A DNA stretch of 64,000 nucleotides, from positions 9,615,877 to 9,679,876 of the forward strand of contig CM060850.1 in the NCBI GenBank assembly GCA_030737835.1. The letters are read 5' to 3'. This document shows positions 1 through 10,885 of this stretch, in pieces; within the stretch, counting starts at the first letter, position 1; every line of letters starts with the position of its first letter. A program made the translations under genes and the position numbers. The notes under the pieces were generated by a model. It was given only the letters and a program-made list of their open reading frames with translations. It made no database searches and was not told where the DNA came from. Origin of the DNA: Acorus gramineus (taxonomy: Eukaryota > Streptophyta > Magnoliopsida > Acorales > Acoraceae).

Positions 1-300
1 TTTAATATGGTCGTGTCTCATTTACCCAGGTCAAAATTTGTTCAAGCGGTGTAAAGTCGTCTGATCAGATCTTCAATCTAATCGTGTCTTGTTTACTTGA
101 GATGACATTCGCCCGCAAGGTTTAAGACAGCCCGACCAAACCTTCAATCTGGTCGTGCCCCACCTACTGGGGAGTGTTCTTGTGATATTCCGAATTCGAA
201 TTTGAGTTTTTGGATTCCAGATCTGATGGCCTGTACCCGTCTAGGTCTTGCCACGTGTCGTCTTCTATTATGGTGCAAATTTTTTCTTTCACACTATTGA
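1..300. repeat. LTR-like remnant with degenerate ~70-bp subrepeats
   Basis: Three imperfect copies of a phrase of the type cttcaatctggtcgtg...ttta occur near 4-48, 71-120 and 141-176, spaced about 70 bases apart. The base composition is richer in G+C than the following 500 bases. This looks like the end of a retroelement LTR or a decayed minisatellite cut by the window edge. No coding potential is seen. Confidence 0.35.
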
Positions 301-870
301 TGGTGATATTGTCAAATGTACCCCCACATAGATCGCACCCCTAAATTATATTCTAAAAAACATTAATCTCATTATAGAAATGATAATATAATGTGACAAA
401 GTTAAACCACATTTCCAGTGAATATATTTATAAATTGGGAAAATTGATATAATTCTTCGAAAAGTTAGCTAAATTGATTTTAGTCCATGTAAAATTAAAA
501 AATCACCACGTTCTCAGAAAGTATGTACGGTTAACAGATTTAGCCCCTGAGTTTAATTGCCATCAGTTTATAAGGAATGTTCCAATAAAATTCAGTTTAT
601 TAAATGGATTTCTAATAAATGACATTCAAATAAGTCTTTACAAAATATAAAAAATCTGACTTAATCCTTTTGAAATGTCCCCGTCTTTTCTTAAAAATAC
701 TCCTGCTATCCTATATTCACCAACAATAAAAAAAAAAGAAAAAAGAAGAAGAAGAATAAAACATAAATAGAACTAACTCACATAAAAGCTAATTAAAGGA
801 TGAAATGTACTTTTGTTATATCGTTACAGAAAATCTAACGACACGGAATATAAGTGCATGTTTTGGAACT
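301..870. other. AT-rich spacer, 3' flank of the PP2 gene
   Basis: AT-rich sequence downstream of the minus-strand lectin gene, including its 3' untranslated region. I see no further gene, tRNA or clear repeat here. Confidence 0.5.
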
Positions 871-2522
871 TCAGGGGGTGCCCTTCACTGGACGTATAAT
901 GGCCCCTTTGATGACGAGCCCTCCCCACCAATGTCCACCGCCGATCAAAACGAATGTGACCCTTCCCGTGGAGTCCCCTGAATTGAATTCTCCAACCAAT
1001 AACTCCGTCCATTGCCCCTTAAGTTCTTCAGGATCCAAATACATTTCTTCTTCGTGCTCCGTATTGTCTGGGCGTTCAATTCTCAGTCTCACTTTGCTAT
1101 GCTCCCAGCCGTACGAGAACTCCTTCATGGTCAGGATGAACACCACCTCATAATTCACACCTAATGATGTGAATTGAGTTTTGATTAAATCGATAACTAT
1201 ATCCTTTTTCTGTGAAAGAGATTAAGGGATCAAATCCTAGAAAACATCATTTTTCAAAAAAAAATTCTTACCTGGTGATAACAGCGACACGTCGAAGTCT
1301 CTCCGCACTTCAAGCCAGCAAACGGCTTTAAGGCATGCCACCTCCACATCCTCGTCACTGCCAAACCAAAAAAGAGTCATATTTACAGTCTCATATATCC
1401 TTTTAGTCATCGCACGAGGTATACATACATGGAATAAATTTTATGGAAAACTGTTAAAAAAAATTGGTTTCAAACAGGGTGCAAGATTAATTAATAGTAA
1501 CCCCACCAAGAATCGTTTGAAGGGATCCAGTTCCAATATTGCTTATCTTCAGCCCAAGCGATCCACATATACCTGGCGAACAACATGAAACAATTGTAGT
1601 CCGATCCATCTACCCAATATTTCTGCAACAAAAAAGGTTAATTAATCAACAGAGAACTAAAAATGTGTTTCTCCTCCTAAATTGATCCTACCACAAGAAA
1701 AAGCCACTGTGACTTCACCATATCCCACCACAATGAAAGATTTCTCCCATTTATTCATACTTTTAATTTCAATTTATTCTTCATTGTTCTTCGTGAACTT
1801 CAAATAACTTGCAGTCCCCCCAAACAGACCCTCTCCCCGACCCTCTTTTTTTTTTTTTTTTGGTAAATGACTTTTCTATTACTGAGAATAGATAAATGTA
1901 AACTGTTGAAAACTGCATGTCCAAGATGAAAACAGGGGAAAAGAAAAGCTAAACTTGAGACAAAATCAGAAGTTTAGTGACCAAGAGAGAGATGGATTGT
2001 TATATTATGAGTCTGATTCCTGGGCGTAGAGTATTGTTGGCGCTTCGCAGAATCAGACGGGGTTCTAATTTTGTTGTGATCATTATAAAAACCTCTTGAA
2101 GATAGTGGATTGATCTCTGGTGTACTCCGTGGACGTAGGTAAGGTTTGTTGATGCACGTTAATTCTATGTGTTTTTCTTTGAGATTTGGTTGACTATGCT
2201 CTAGATCGATTGTTTCCAAGATCCTTAAATCATAACATGGATCACAGCCCCTAATTAATCACAAAAATATAATCAGAAGGCCTAGTGGAATTTAAACTTA
2301 TGAAAGAAATTAATTAAAGATAAAACTAGTGGATGCTCAGAAGAGAAGCTTTACCATTTCCTTTTTATTCAAGTAGATGCCGGAACGGACTCGTTGAAGG
2401 AGATCGGACTTGTCGTCGGCATCTTTCACTATGTCTTTGAATTTGTGATACTGTACTTGTGGTATCTCCTCCTCGGCCTCATCTGGGGAGAGAAGGGACA
2501 GAATGGACAGACAGCAAGCCAT
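871..2522 (-). CDS. PP2-A-like phloem lectin (PHLOEM PROTEIN 2-like), 219 aa
   Basis: Minus-strand gene with four exons: 2355-2522, 1507-1622, 1272-1357 and 871-1160. The joined frame is open and gives 219 residues ending in TGA. The first exon begins MACCLSILSLLS and leads into the short helical region (HKFKDIVKDADDKSDLL, then SGIYLNKKE). The PP2 domain follows across exons 2-4: KYWVDGSDYNCFML, ACLKAVCWLEVRRDFDVSLL, YEVVFILTMKEFSYGW and, at the end, GRVTFVLIGG..WWGGLVIKGAIIRP. This is the phloem protein 2 lectin fold, which binds GlcNAc-type glycans in related proteins. No F-box is present, so it belongs with the PP2-A rather than the PP2-B type. The exon 2 donor (TTG|GTGGGG) is the least certain junction, but it is the one that keeps the frame. 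Intron 1 carries an LTR-like insertion. Role in phloem or defence is inferred from the family. Confidence 0.85.
2010..2180 (+). mobile_element. Copia-type LTR fragment inside PP2 intron 1
   Basis: Contains gatagtggattgatctctgg followed by tgtactccgtggacgtaggt, the kind of sequence at the 3' side of many plant Ty1/copia LTRs. A second diverged copy lies at 3268-3440 in the same orientation. There is no polyprotein between them. The fragment sits antisense to the lectin gene. Confidence 0.5.
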
Positions 2523-2612
2523 GCTTTGTTGTTCTTAATTAACTCTTTTTGGCTTGTTAGCTTGGCATTGTTTGATATGGCTCTTGTAACTATAGCTTGA
2601 ACTGAGCAGAAG

Positions 2613-2620
2613 CTTTTATA
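2613..2620 (-). promoter_or_regulatory. TATA box of the PP2-like gene
   Basis: TATAAAAG on the minus strand, about 90 bases upstream of the start codon at 2522. Spacing and sequence fit a plant TATA box with a short leader. Confidence 0.6.
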
Positions 2621-2622
2621 GC

Positions 2623-4470
2623 TAAAGCTGCATCTTTCAAGGAACGATTAACCCCACCACCCTATTTTCTGATCCTTGTCTTACTGAACCGACCATCATT
2701 AAATTTTATTATTGTTTAATCCACCATCTTTTATGTTCAAAAGTTATCACATCATAAACCAGCCACTCTCATTCTTTCCCAGATTTCCTCTCCCCCTCTT
2801 TTCTCTCTAAAAATGTCGGCCAAGAGACTTTAGGAGCGATTTACACCATTTTTCGTCTGAGTTGAAATAGAGATCTCACCTTTTCATGGATTTGAATACG
2901 GGGTTTATGATACATTACCAAAAGATTCGTTCTTTTTGTTCATATATGTGATTGGTTTGCATTGGATTGGTTTTTTTTATGGTATTTGGAGCTATGTTTC
3001 TTTGTTTGGAGGGATGTCCTATTCAATGAACCCATTCATTACAAATCCAATCCGATGTGGCTTTCTTTGAAAGATATAACATGATTGGAGTATACGCCTT
3101 TTCTTTTTTTTCTTTATACGTCTTTTCTTTTTCTTTTTTCTTTTAAATTGATGTCTCCATAATTTACAATTTGATATTTGGTCATCCTTTAAGAATGAAG
3201 GGTTACTAACGGACTTACTTGTGTTTCATTATATCCATATTACCTAAATTCTGTTATATATTGTAGGGTCCGATGATGTACGCAGAGGTTTGTTGACGCT
3301 ACGCAGGTTTTTATCTTCGGTGTGACCATTGTAAAAACTTCTCATTGATAGTGGATTGATCTCTGATGTACTCCGTAGACGTAGGCAAGATTTATCGAAC
3401 TACGTAAATTTTTGTGTCTTTACTTGGATTTGTTTGTTTATTTCTTTTGATTGATTGCATCCTAAAATCCAAAAATGTAACAAATTCTAGCTTAATTTGA
3501 TCATTCAAGACTTGATGTTGCTGGTTCTTATCATGGTTCTTCTTAGAGATGGCGGCGGGGGAGGCAGAAGGGGGTGACAGAGGCGGTGGAGAGGTGACGG
3601 CGGGGGGGTGGGGTGATGAAGCCGGGAGGGGTTGAGGTGATTTGCGATCTGATGCAGGAGAGACTACAGGAGATTGTGTAGGTGGGGTTAATTCTTTATA
3701 AATAATATAAAAAAAATTGGGTTTTCATTTTTTTTTTTAGGTTGGGGGATCAGCAAATTGATGGGTGGGGATAGATGGACCGATTCAATCCAACCTCCTC
3801 TTGGTATCAAATTAGCATCCCGCTCTAACATTTTTCATAAACTATTTTTATTTTTAAATAAGTAATTGGTCTCTTGGAGTTGTTGACAATAGGGGGGGGG
3901 GGGGGGACGGTTTGGTAACTAATTAGTCTCTTATACCGAGCTAATCAATATATAATAATGGACAATTTGCATAAATAGTTTCATAAGAATAAATATTTGC
4001 AAAACTAGCACTCTCATATAAATATTAGCCAAAAGTAGTATTGGACCCAGTCAATGCTGGAGACGCTCCTTGTTTTAACCCCCATCTTTACCCTCTACCC
4101 TACTCGAAAATGATGATTGTGTTTTCGTACTTTCAATTAATTTATTAATTTAATCTTATAAATTTGTTAGATTAAACGAATGAAAGTTGCTAAATGTAAA
4201 CTTTTATTTATACAATTCCATGCAATGCACAAACAAAATACAACTATTTAATAGGTTTTTTTTGCCTGGTTAGCATTGGAGGCCCCATATATATATGTCG
4301 TCTCCGATAACTTCAACATAAAAACGAGACGGTTTTTTCTGTCCGGTACAAAAAGAAGGCACCATATATGTCGTGCCTCTCTTGTAAAAAAAATGTCTAA
4401 TTTTAATTTTCGGACGGACTCTAGTGCTAGCTTTTGTAATATTTGATTTCGGGGGGGAGGGGGGGTGTGT
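2623..4470. other. Gene-free spacer with G-rich tracts
   Basis: Upstream flank of the PP2 gene. It holds the LTR fragment described separately, a G-rich stretch at about 3546-3690, a run of 15 G at 3892-3906 and a second G-rich run near 4451-4466. No exon that I can support. Confidence 0.5.
3268..3440 (+). mobile_element. Second copy of the copia-type LTR fragment
   Basis: Shares gatagtggattgatctctg, tgtactccgtagacgtaggc and the preceding gtgaccattgtaaaaac with 2010-2180, then continues into atttatcgaactacgtaaat, as in the end of copia LTRs. Boundaries and target-site duplication could not be set. Confidence 0.5.
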
Positions 4471-4479
4471 CGCCGGTCA

Positions 4480-5025
4480 ATGATGGCTTGCGTAAATAAA
4501 ATAAATAAATAAATAAATCACGTCAATATTTTATGTTGATAATAATGCGCGTGATTTCCAGTGCATGCAAACCATCATTTTTTTAATTTTTTCGGTGTAG
4601 AAGGCCTCCTAGAGAAGTCATTGTATAACATATTCACAAAAAATGTGGGACATTGCATACAGAGGTTGAAGACTTTGAGAAGGAAACATAATAAATCATT
4701 TTTCAAACACTGGGACCTTATCCCTCTGAGTGAAGCTAGCCATACGCGTCAATACTTGTGGAGCCCGGACTGTTTCTAGCAATATTTTATTTTAGAGCAT
4801 TGTTCATATTTTAATAGTCTCAAATATAATGTCATTTATTTTACAAAAATATATATATAATTTTATTTATCTCATTAATCCTTATATTCACTGTAACGAG
4901 GTATATATCTTATTGAAATTATTATACATTTTCTGTAAATTGTATTATTCAATTCAGTAGATTATATATTTTAATTTACATTTTATGAGGTACATGCATC
5001 ATAGTTAAGGTATATGAGTTTTAGA
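4480..5025. repeat. Segmental duplication, copy 1
   Basis: Runs collinear with 6715-7470: the two share ccggtcaatgatggcttgc, the gtgcatgcaa(a/g)ccatcat phrase, aagtcattgt(a/t)taacacat, gtttctag(c/t)aatattttatttta and ttaatagtctcaaatat in the same order. Copy 1 has a single central unit, whereas copy 2 has two in tandem. No coding content. Confidence 0.7.
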
Positions 5026-5189
5026 AAAATAAAAACACGAACGGAATGTGTTTGAAATTGTAAAAAAAATTGATTGTAACATTTGTTATTTTATGTTAGA
5101 CGATGTGCAAGATTGGGAACCCACAATAGCTTACTTACTATTTGCTAAATATAATGTAAATATTGGACACTCCCTGAGTTCGGATTGTG

Positions 5190-5460
5190 GAATTAGATTA
5201 TTCAAGATAGATAACTAGAATCAAGACAACTATATCAGTAGAATAAATCTTTTTTGTTAATTGTATTTTAGCTAATCTTGTTGGAAAATAAAATAGTGAA
5301 GATATTGTATGTTGTTTGATTGAATATAGATAAATTATAGATAAAAGGAAAATAAGATGTGAATAAAGATTTATAAAAGATATAAAATGATTTAACGTAT
5401 GAATACACTGTTTTATAAAAGATGGCAACATATGATTTAACATGTGGACGTCTCACGAAT
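5190..5460. mobile_element. MITE family A, degenerate copy
   Basis: Diverged relative of the elements at 10220-10672, 42228-42595 and 47632-48075, recognised by gtgaataaagatttataaaa and the following gatgacagttgattt-like phrase. Terminal repeats are not preserved. Confidence 0.5.
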
Positions 5461-6710
5461 TAATTTTGAGAAAAAGTTTTGAGGAAGAGCCCCCATCCCC
5501 AGCCTGCTTGGCTGCCTCATCGTAAAAAAACATTTTCATGGGATTGTATATGGTGCTATAGTAGTGCATGGGGTTCCATCACAGTGTTTCTAAATAAAAA
5601 AAAATTCATATTTTTAGAGAGAAGCAATATAGTGTTGTGTCTTAGTATATACTTCATTTTATATAATAATATACATATTTAAAAGACATATGTATAATTT
5701 TATACAAAAGTAAAATGGTATTGATTGCAAATGAGCTGCAACCAGTGGCGGAGCGAAGAAGGAGTCAGTGAGGGCTGTGCAGCACCCATTGGATCATTTA
5801 TAGGGGAAAAAAATGCAAGTGCAAATAGTAATAATGATAAGCTGAAGGAACATGTAGAAAAGAACATGGACCATTATGTACCCAATAAAGGATTTTAATT
5901 AATTTTCTAGATAGTAGAGGATCTAAAACATAAAATGAGGAAAAGAAGAGTGGGAAAAGACTCCTTTTCTTGTAGTGAATCTTTATTGTGTTATTAAAAA
6001 TTTTAGAATTCTGTACCCAATAAAGGGTTTTAATTAATCTTGAGGCTCTCTTTGGATAATCAGATTTCCTGCATATGCAACGTGGGCGCAATCAAACGCG
6101 GAAACTCAATCCACCACTTTGTGTTAGTTGATGACATTAGACGTCCGTGTTTGCGTTGACACTCTAATTTAGCATATATCCCCCGACGCTCCAAAATAAT
6201 GCTTTTGGGAACACGATAGGAGAGACATCCAGCTTTGGCAGGGAAATAACTGAAATTGGGTTTGAGATGGGTCATGCTGATATATGAGGAGTGTTTTGAT
6301 AAAATGGGATGGCAGCGTTGGAAACGTCACAGAGACATGTCAAACAGTCTGAAATGTGCTGATGCTTCTCTTCATTGATGCGGCCTGTTTTGGTAGTCCC
6401 TTCAACCACCGCATATTACAAACGCGGGATTGGGCTCCTCCAATCCAAATGGAGCCTTGGAGTTGTTGACAATAATGTACAAGATCTGAATGAGCTAACA
6501 AAATAATCTCCGTTGCATATAGAATTATTACGCAAGTCCAAATCTCTTTGAAGTCTTCCATTTTTTTTCTTCTTTATTTTGGGTGGGGGACAAGTCCCAA
6601 TCTCTAGGAATTCTTTTTTCTTTCTCTTTTTTGTTTTTTTGGGAGGGGGTGGTTTTGAGTAGGTAATTAGTCTTTTATACCGAGCTCATCAATATATAAT
6701 AATCATTTTG
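5461..6710. other. Gene-free spacer; two unassigned minus-strand ORFs
   Basis: Two short minus-strand reading frames (6060-6275 and 6340-6561) contain no domain I recognise and may be chance. A 30-base phrase around tgtacccaataaaggrtttt is repeated at about 5876 and 6012. Nothing else is supportable. Confidence 0.4.
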
Positions 6711-6714
6711 AAAG

Positions 6715-7470
6715 TTGCCGGTCAATAATGGCTTGCATAAATTAAAAAAAAGTACATAATTTCAATATTTTATTGTTAGAGTTGTTGATAATAATACGCG
6801 TGATTCGCAGAGGAGCCCACAGATTTGAGATTTCCACTGCATGCAAGCCATCATATTTTTTTATTTTTTTGATGTAAAAGGGCCTTTCAAAGAAGTCATT
6901 GTTTAACACATATTTAAAAAAAAAAAATGTAGCACATTGTCCTGTACAAAACATATACAAAGACTGAAGACCTTCTACATACATGTGGTTTGAGAAGGAA
7001 CATAAACAAATCCATCATTTTTTTTATTTTTTTGGTGTAAACGGCCCTTTCAAAGAAGTCATTGTTTAACACATTTAAAAAAAAAAATGTAGCACATTGT
7101 CCTGTACAAAACATATACAAAGACTGAAGACCTTCTACATACATGTGGTTTGAGAAGGAACATAAATAAATCATTTTTTATCCCCTCAGGAGAAGCGAGC
7201 CATACGCGCCAAAACTTCTTGTTCCCGGACTGTTTCTAGTAATATTTTATTTTACAACACTGTTCAAATTTTAATAGTCTCAAATATTATTTCACTTATT
7301 CCAACAAAAAAAATTAATCACATTTATCTCGTTAACCATTTATACTCATTGTAATAAAGTATATATCTCATTGAAATTATTATAAATTTTCAGTAAATGA
7401 TATCATTCAATTCAGTAAAGTATATGCTTTACATATTATAAAATACATACATCTAACTCCATATATTACG
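6715..7470. repeat. Segmental duplication, copy 2, with internal tandem repeat
   Basis: Second copy of the block at 4480-5025. Within it a unit of about 164 bases is present twice in tandem, 6849-7012 and 7013-7173. Each unit runs from catcat plus a T-rich tract through tagcacattgtcctgtacaa to gagaaggaacataaa. The tandem units are nearly identical to each other, much closer than either is to copy 1, so the tandem step is the more recent event. Confidence 0.75.
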
Positions 7471-7489
7471 ATGGTACAATAAATATTGC

Positions 7490-7650
7490 ACTATCACATT
7501 CTATAAAGTTTTATCATAATGTATTCATTTTTTAAAAAAAAAATTATTGTATTTCAGTATAAATTTAATTTCATATAACATAATATACTTCATTATTAGA
7601 GTGTATGGCTTAAAAAATAATGATACGAACTGTTGTTGGAACTGTACAAA
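7490..7650. repeat. AT-rich dispersed repeat (family C)
   Basis: Phrase order ttcta-taa..tataatgtat, poly-A/T, ttagtatatatttcatttca-like, ataacatatactt, gagtgtatg(g/a), then tgaactg/aactgcaac is shared with 33400-33565 and 34912-35125. It looks like an AT-rich MITE family, but ends are unclear. Confidence 0.4.
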
Positions 7651-7814
7651 AGTTTGGACATATTAATTTCCCAATTTCATAATCTATCTTTCTTAAACAA
7701 AGTAAATTATTGGCTCGTCACTTCTAATATCACACGTCATTGCCAACAACTCCAATAAAAATTAATAAAACTGAACTTTTTTTAATGACAACTTGCATGC
7801 ATTTTCCCAATTCA

Positions 7815-9135
7815 GTGGTGATACCTAAAATATAAGCCCCATTAACAAGCCCCATGAGGTGTCATCACCTTATGATTGTTATTAGTTGACTTGTTGACTT
7901 TTTAAAAATGGTAAAATGACAAAATACAAATATGTCCTTCATTAAAAATCTCTCTCATTAACCCAAATCCCCCCATTTTCTCTATTCGGTTATGAATCTT
8001 GAAATCCATTTAATCATTTCAAATTTTGAATTTTAATATCCTTACCTAAATTACAATTGAACCTAAATTACACTAAAAAAGTTGAATATTTATTGTATTC
8101 AAAATTAAATAAAAAAACACATATGGTTACTATATGAATTAGTTACATCAAATACCTTTATTAAATATTTACATCTCTCACAACGATTTGTTACATTTAC
8201 ATCAGAACTGTTACATTTACATAAATATAACAAACAATTTCATTTTCCTACCTAAATATTTTACATTCCATGCAATGTTTAAACAATTTAGAAACAGATT
8301 ATATTTTCAATAGTCAGTTACATTTTATAGAAAATGTCAAACACTTTTTTTACATTTAACAAACATATGTATTTGACTGTTACAGTAATAAATGTAACAA
8401 ATATAAATTACTATTTACATTGAAACAAATGCAATACACGAATGAATGTTACATTCATAAATGTAACAAATATAAATCAATACATGCATGCGGTTGACTG
8501 TTACATTTACGAATGTAACAAAAATAATACAGATTTGAAAAATTACATTGTCAACAATGTAGCAGTAACATCAAACAAACTACTCATATATAAAATGTAA
8601 CGATATCGAGTGTTACATTTAGATGTTGAAACAAAAACAAATCAAAATGTGATAAATGACATTCAATACATGAAAAAAAATTGTGTTTAAATATTTAAAA
8701 CAAAAGGCAAAACACAATTTTTTTACGAATCTAATAATGTCAAACCTGATCCGAGAGACATTGATGTGAGATCCAAATCGAAAAAAAAAACGATTTCGCG
8801 CCTTCTCCTCAAAAATAGAATTTTCGATTTGCTCCCATGTATTCTTCATAAACAAAATCAATTCCGTAATGCAAAACCTTCTCATTTCGCATACAAGACA
8901 GATTTTGAATTGTTTCAACATCAATGATTCTCCGGTCCCTCTCAAATATTATTGCAAGATTTTAAGAATCCATTAATGGTGAATAAATACAGAATTTTTA
9001 GAATTAAATGATACTCCACAATCATAGGGATACATGTTAAGGTAGTTATCAAGTAAAGGGTATAATAGACAATGTACACTTGCCACATCATGGGGCCTGT
9101 GATGGGGCTTGAAAAATTGGGGCCTAGGAATCATT
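7815..9135. mobile_element. Non-autonomous DNA element with ~45-bp terminal inverted repeats
   Basis: The left end reads ggtgatacct...aagccccattaacaagcccc; the right end, reverse-complemented, reads ggtaatgattcct...aagccccatcacaggcccc. Both then continue with atga(g/t)gtg. These are imperfect terminal inverted repeats containing doubled GCCCCAT units. The 1.3-kb interior is AT-rich and has no convincing transposase; the minus ORF at 8619-8945 shows no known domain. The interior has nine TGTTACA/TGTAACA sites between 8180 and 8620, three of them forming short palindromes. Related direct copies of a ~110-bp sequence flank it at 7668-7785 and 9137-9245. Superfamily is unclear (Mutator- or hAT-like). 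Confidence 0.55.
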
Positions 9136-9245
9136 ACCAATTTCATAACCCATCTTTCTTAAACAAAGAAAATTATTTGCTTGCAATTCTAATCTCACGT
9201 GTCATTGCCAACAACTCCAACATTAAAAATTAATAGAACTAAACA

Positions 9246-10219
9246 TTAACACATATGTAAATTCAAATAAACCATTAAATTAAATTGCACAAACTAGTGA
9301 ATCCCAACAAGTCTATACTATGTGTGAAGGCGTGTAAAAGTGGGGATGCTAGCCAACCCCCCACCTAAAATAGAAAAATTAATATTACTACTAAATCTCA
9401 CCTATTAAAAATAATAAAACAAGAGCAGAAAAGTAATAACAACATAAAATTCTTAGTTCTTCATAAATATTTTAAATTTCACTTCCCTAAATCAAAATTA
9501 AAAATATCACAACAACTAGGTGCATGTACGGACGACTGAGCCCATCTTGATCAATAATTTAGGGAACATAACTCATGTTCTTTCATCACTCGGCATTATT
9601 GATTGTGATTTTTTTTTTTTACGATCGGTCAGTGTTTATTTGGGTGGGAATTTCATAATCATGTAATAAATTGTTAATAAATTAAATTATATTTTTTATA
9701 TATATTAAAAGATACTTTTATATTGTTTTTTTATGATTTTAAATTGATCTTTCTATTTGTTACTACTACAGCTTTTTTCTTAATTTTGAGATAAAACGCA
9801 TGTCTGTGCTATTCTATTATATTAATAAAAAAACAAGTCCAGAGTATAAGAAAAACAAGAAGCACGCTCTTCGTATATGAGACACTTAATAAATCATTCT
9901 AAGAGGCCAAAAGCATACATTAAACTGGTACCTGCACACAGCTTACCCGAGTTGTTAGTATTACAATTGAAAGAGAATTATCTTACAATACACATAGTGA
10001 AAAACAAACTTCGTGTTCCAATGAGTGATAAATGATTGAATAATTCTTAATTTGATCTTTTACTGTATACTGACATCCCAAAAAAAGTTCAATTGGTGTA
10101 GTAGTTTGTAATTTTTAGTGCGTGTATAAAATCTCTTAAAAGGGCGTTTGCAAATTTCATTTTTGTCGGCTTCCACTCTCTCCGTACTGATATGAAAAGA
10201 ATAATTAATTTTGATATAC
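9246..10219. other. Gene-free AT-rich spacer
   Basis: AT-rich sequence with short homopolymers and no reading frame or repeat that I can assign. Confidence 0.5.
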
Positions 10220-10672
10220 TCTTAACCCCTGTTTGGATACAAAATAGAACTTATTCTTGGGCATACAGTTATTCCAGCATAAGTGAGTATAAATAATTGA
10301 TTTTGTGTTTGGTTGTGTTTTGAATTATTCTCGTTGGTAAACGTAAGAATAAATATTTTGTTTTTTTGGATAAAATGTGAATAAAGTATGGATAAAGATT
10401 TATAAAATGTGAAAAAATAATAATAGTTGATTTGACAGGTGATTTATAAAAGGTGATGACAGTTGATTTGATAGTGGGCCACATATTCTTTGGGTGGAAT
10501 AACCTATGATAACTTTAATTCTAGGGGTTGGTTGGAATCCATATACCACTTTATATCAGTTTATTCTGGCATACTTTATCCCGGGATATACTGTGTTTCC
10601 AAACAACCTAATAAGCTTATTCCGACTTATTCCATTGCTTATCTGGGTTTATTCAGCATCCAAACGGGGTTA
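10220..10672. mobile_element. MITE family A, copy upstream of the NLR gene
   Basis: Starts near cccctgtttggata and ends near tccaaacggggtta, which are inverted copies of each other. The interior shares long phrases with 47632-48075 (for example gattttgtgtttggttgtgt, tattctcgttggtaaacgta and ttggaatccatataccactt) and, in reverse orientation, with 42228-42595. It ends about 100 bases upstream of the NLR TATA box, so it is part of the promoter region. No transposase is encoded. Confidence 0.7.
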
Positions 10673-10771
10673 GTGATATCACTGCCGAGAGGCACAACAA
10701 CTAAAAATTATTTTATTGATAATGGCCAATTGGAATAGAAGATTTAAGAAAAAACTCAATTACTAACCCAA

Positions 10772-10779
10772 TATATAAG
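10772..10779 (+). promoter_or_regulatory. TATA box of the NLR gene
   Basis: TATATAAG 107 bases upstream of the ATG at 10886. It is followed by a leader ending in a (GA)n tract at about 10848-10876. Distance suits a TATA box with a leader of roughly 80 bases. Confidence 0.55.
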
Positions 10780-10885
10780 TGCCCGTCCCCTATACCCATA
10801 TTCAACACAATCTCTTCCAAACTGCACACATCCCAGCTGTAAAAACAGAGAGCGAGAGAGAGAGAGAGAGAGAGAGGTCGCGACC

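Noticed and set aside
6060..6561. Two adjacent minus-strand ORFs (71 and 73 aa) as a possible small gene
   Set aside because: No domain, no conserved splice join that links them and no family resemblance; left unassigned.
8180..8620. Repeated TGTTACATTTA units considered as a CRISPR-like array
   Set aside because: Spacing irregular, units short, eukaryotic context; better explained as subterminal repeats of a transposon.
8619..8945. Minus-strand ORF of 108 aa in the 1.3-kb inverted-repeat element
   Set aside because: Phe/Cys-rich AT-driven frame with no transposase motif; not annotated as a gene.
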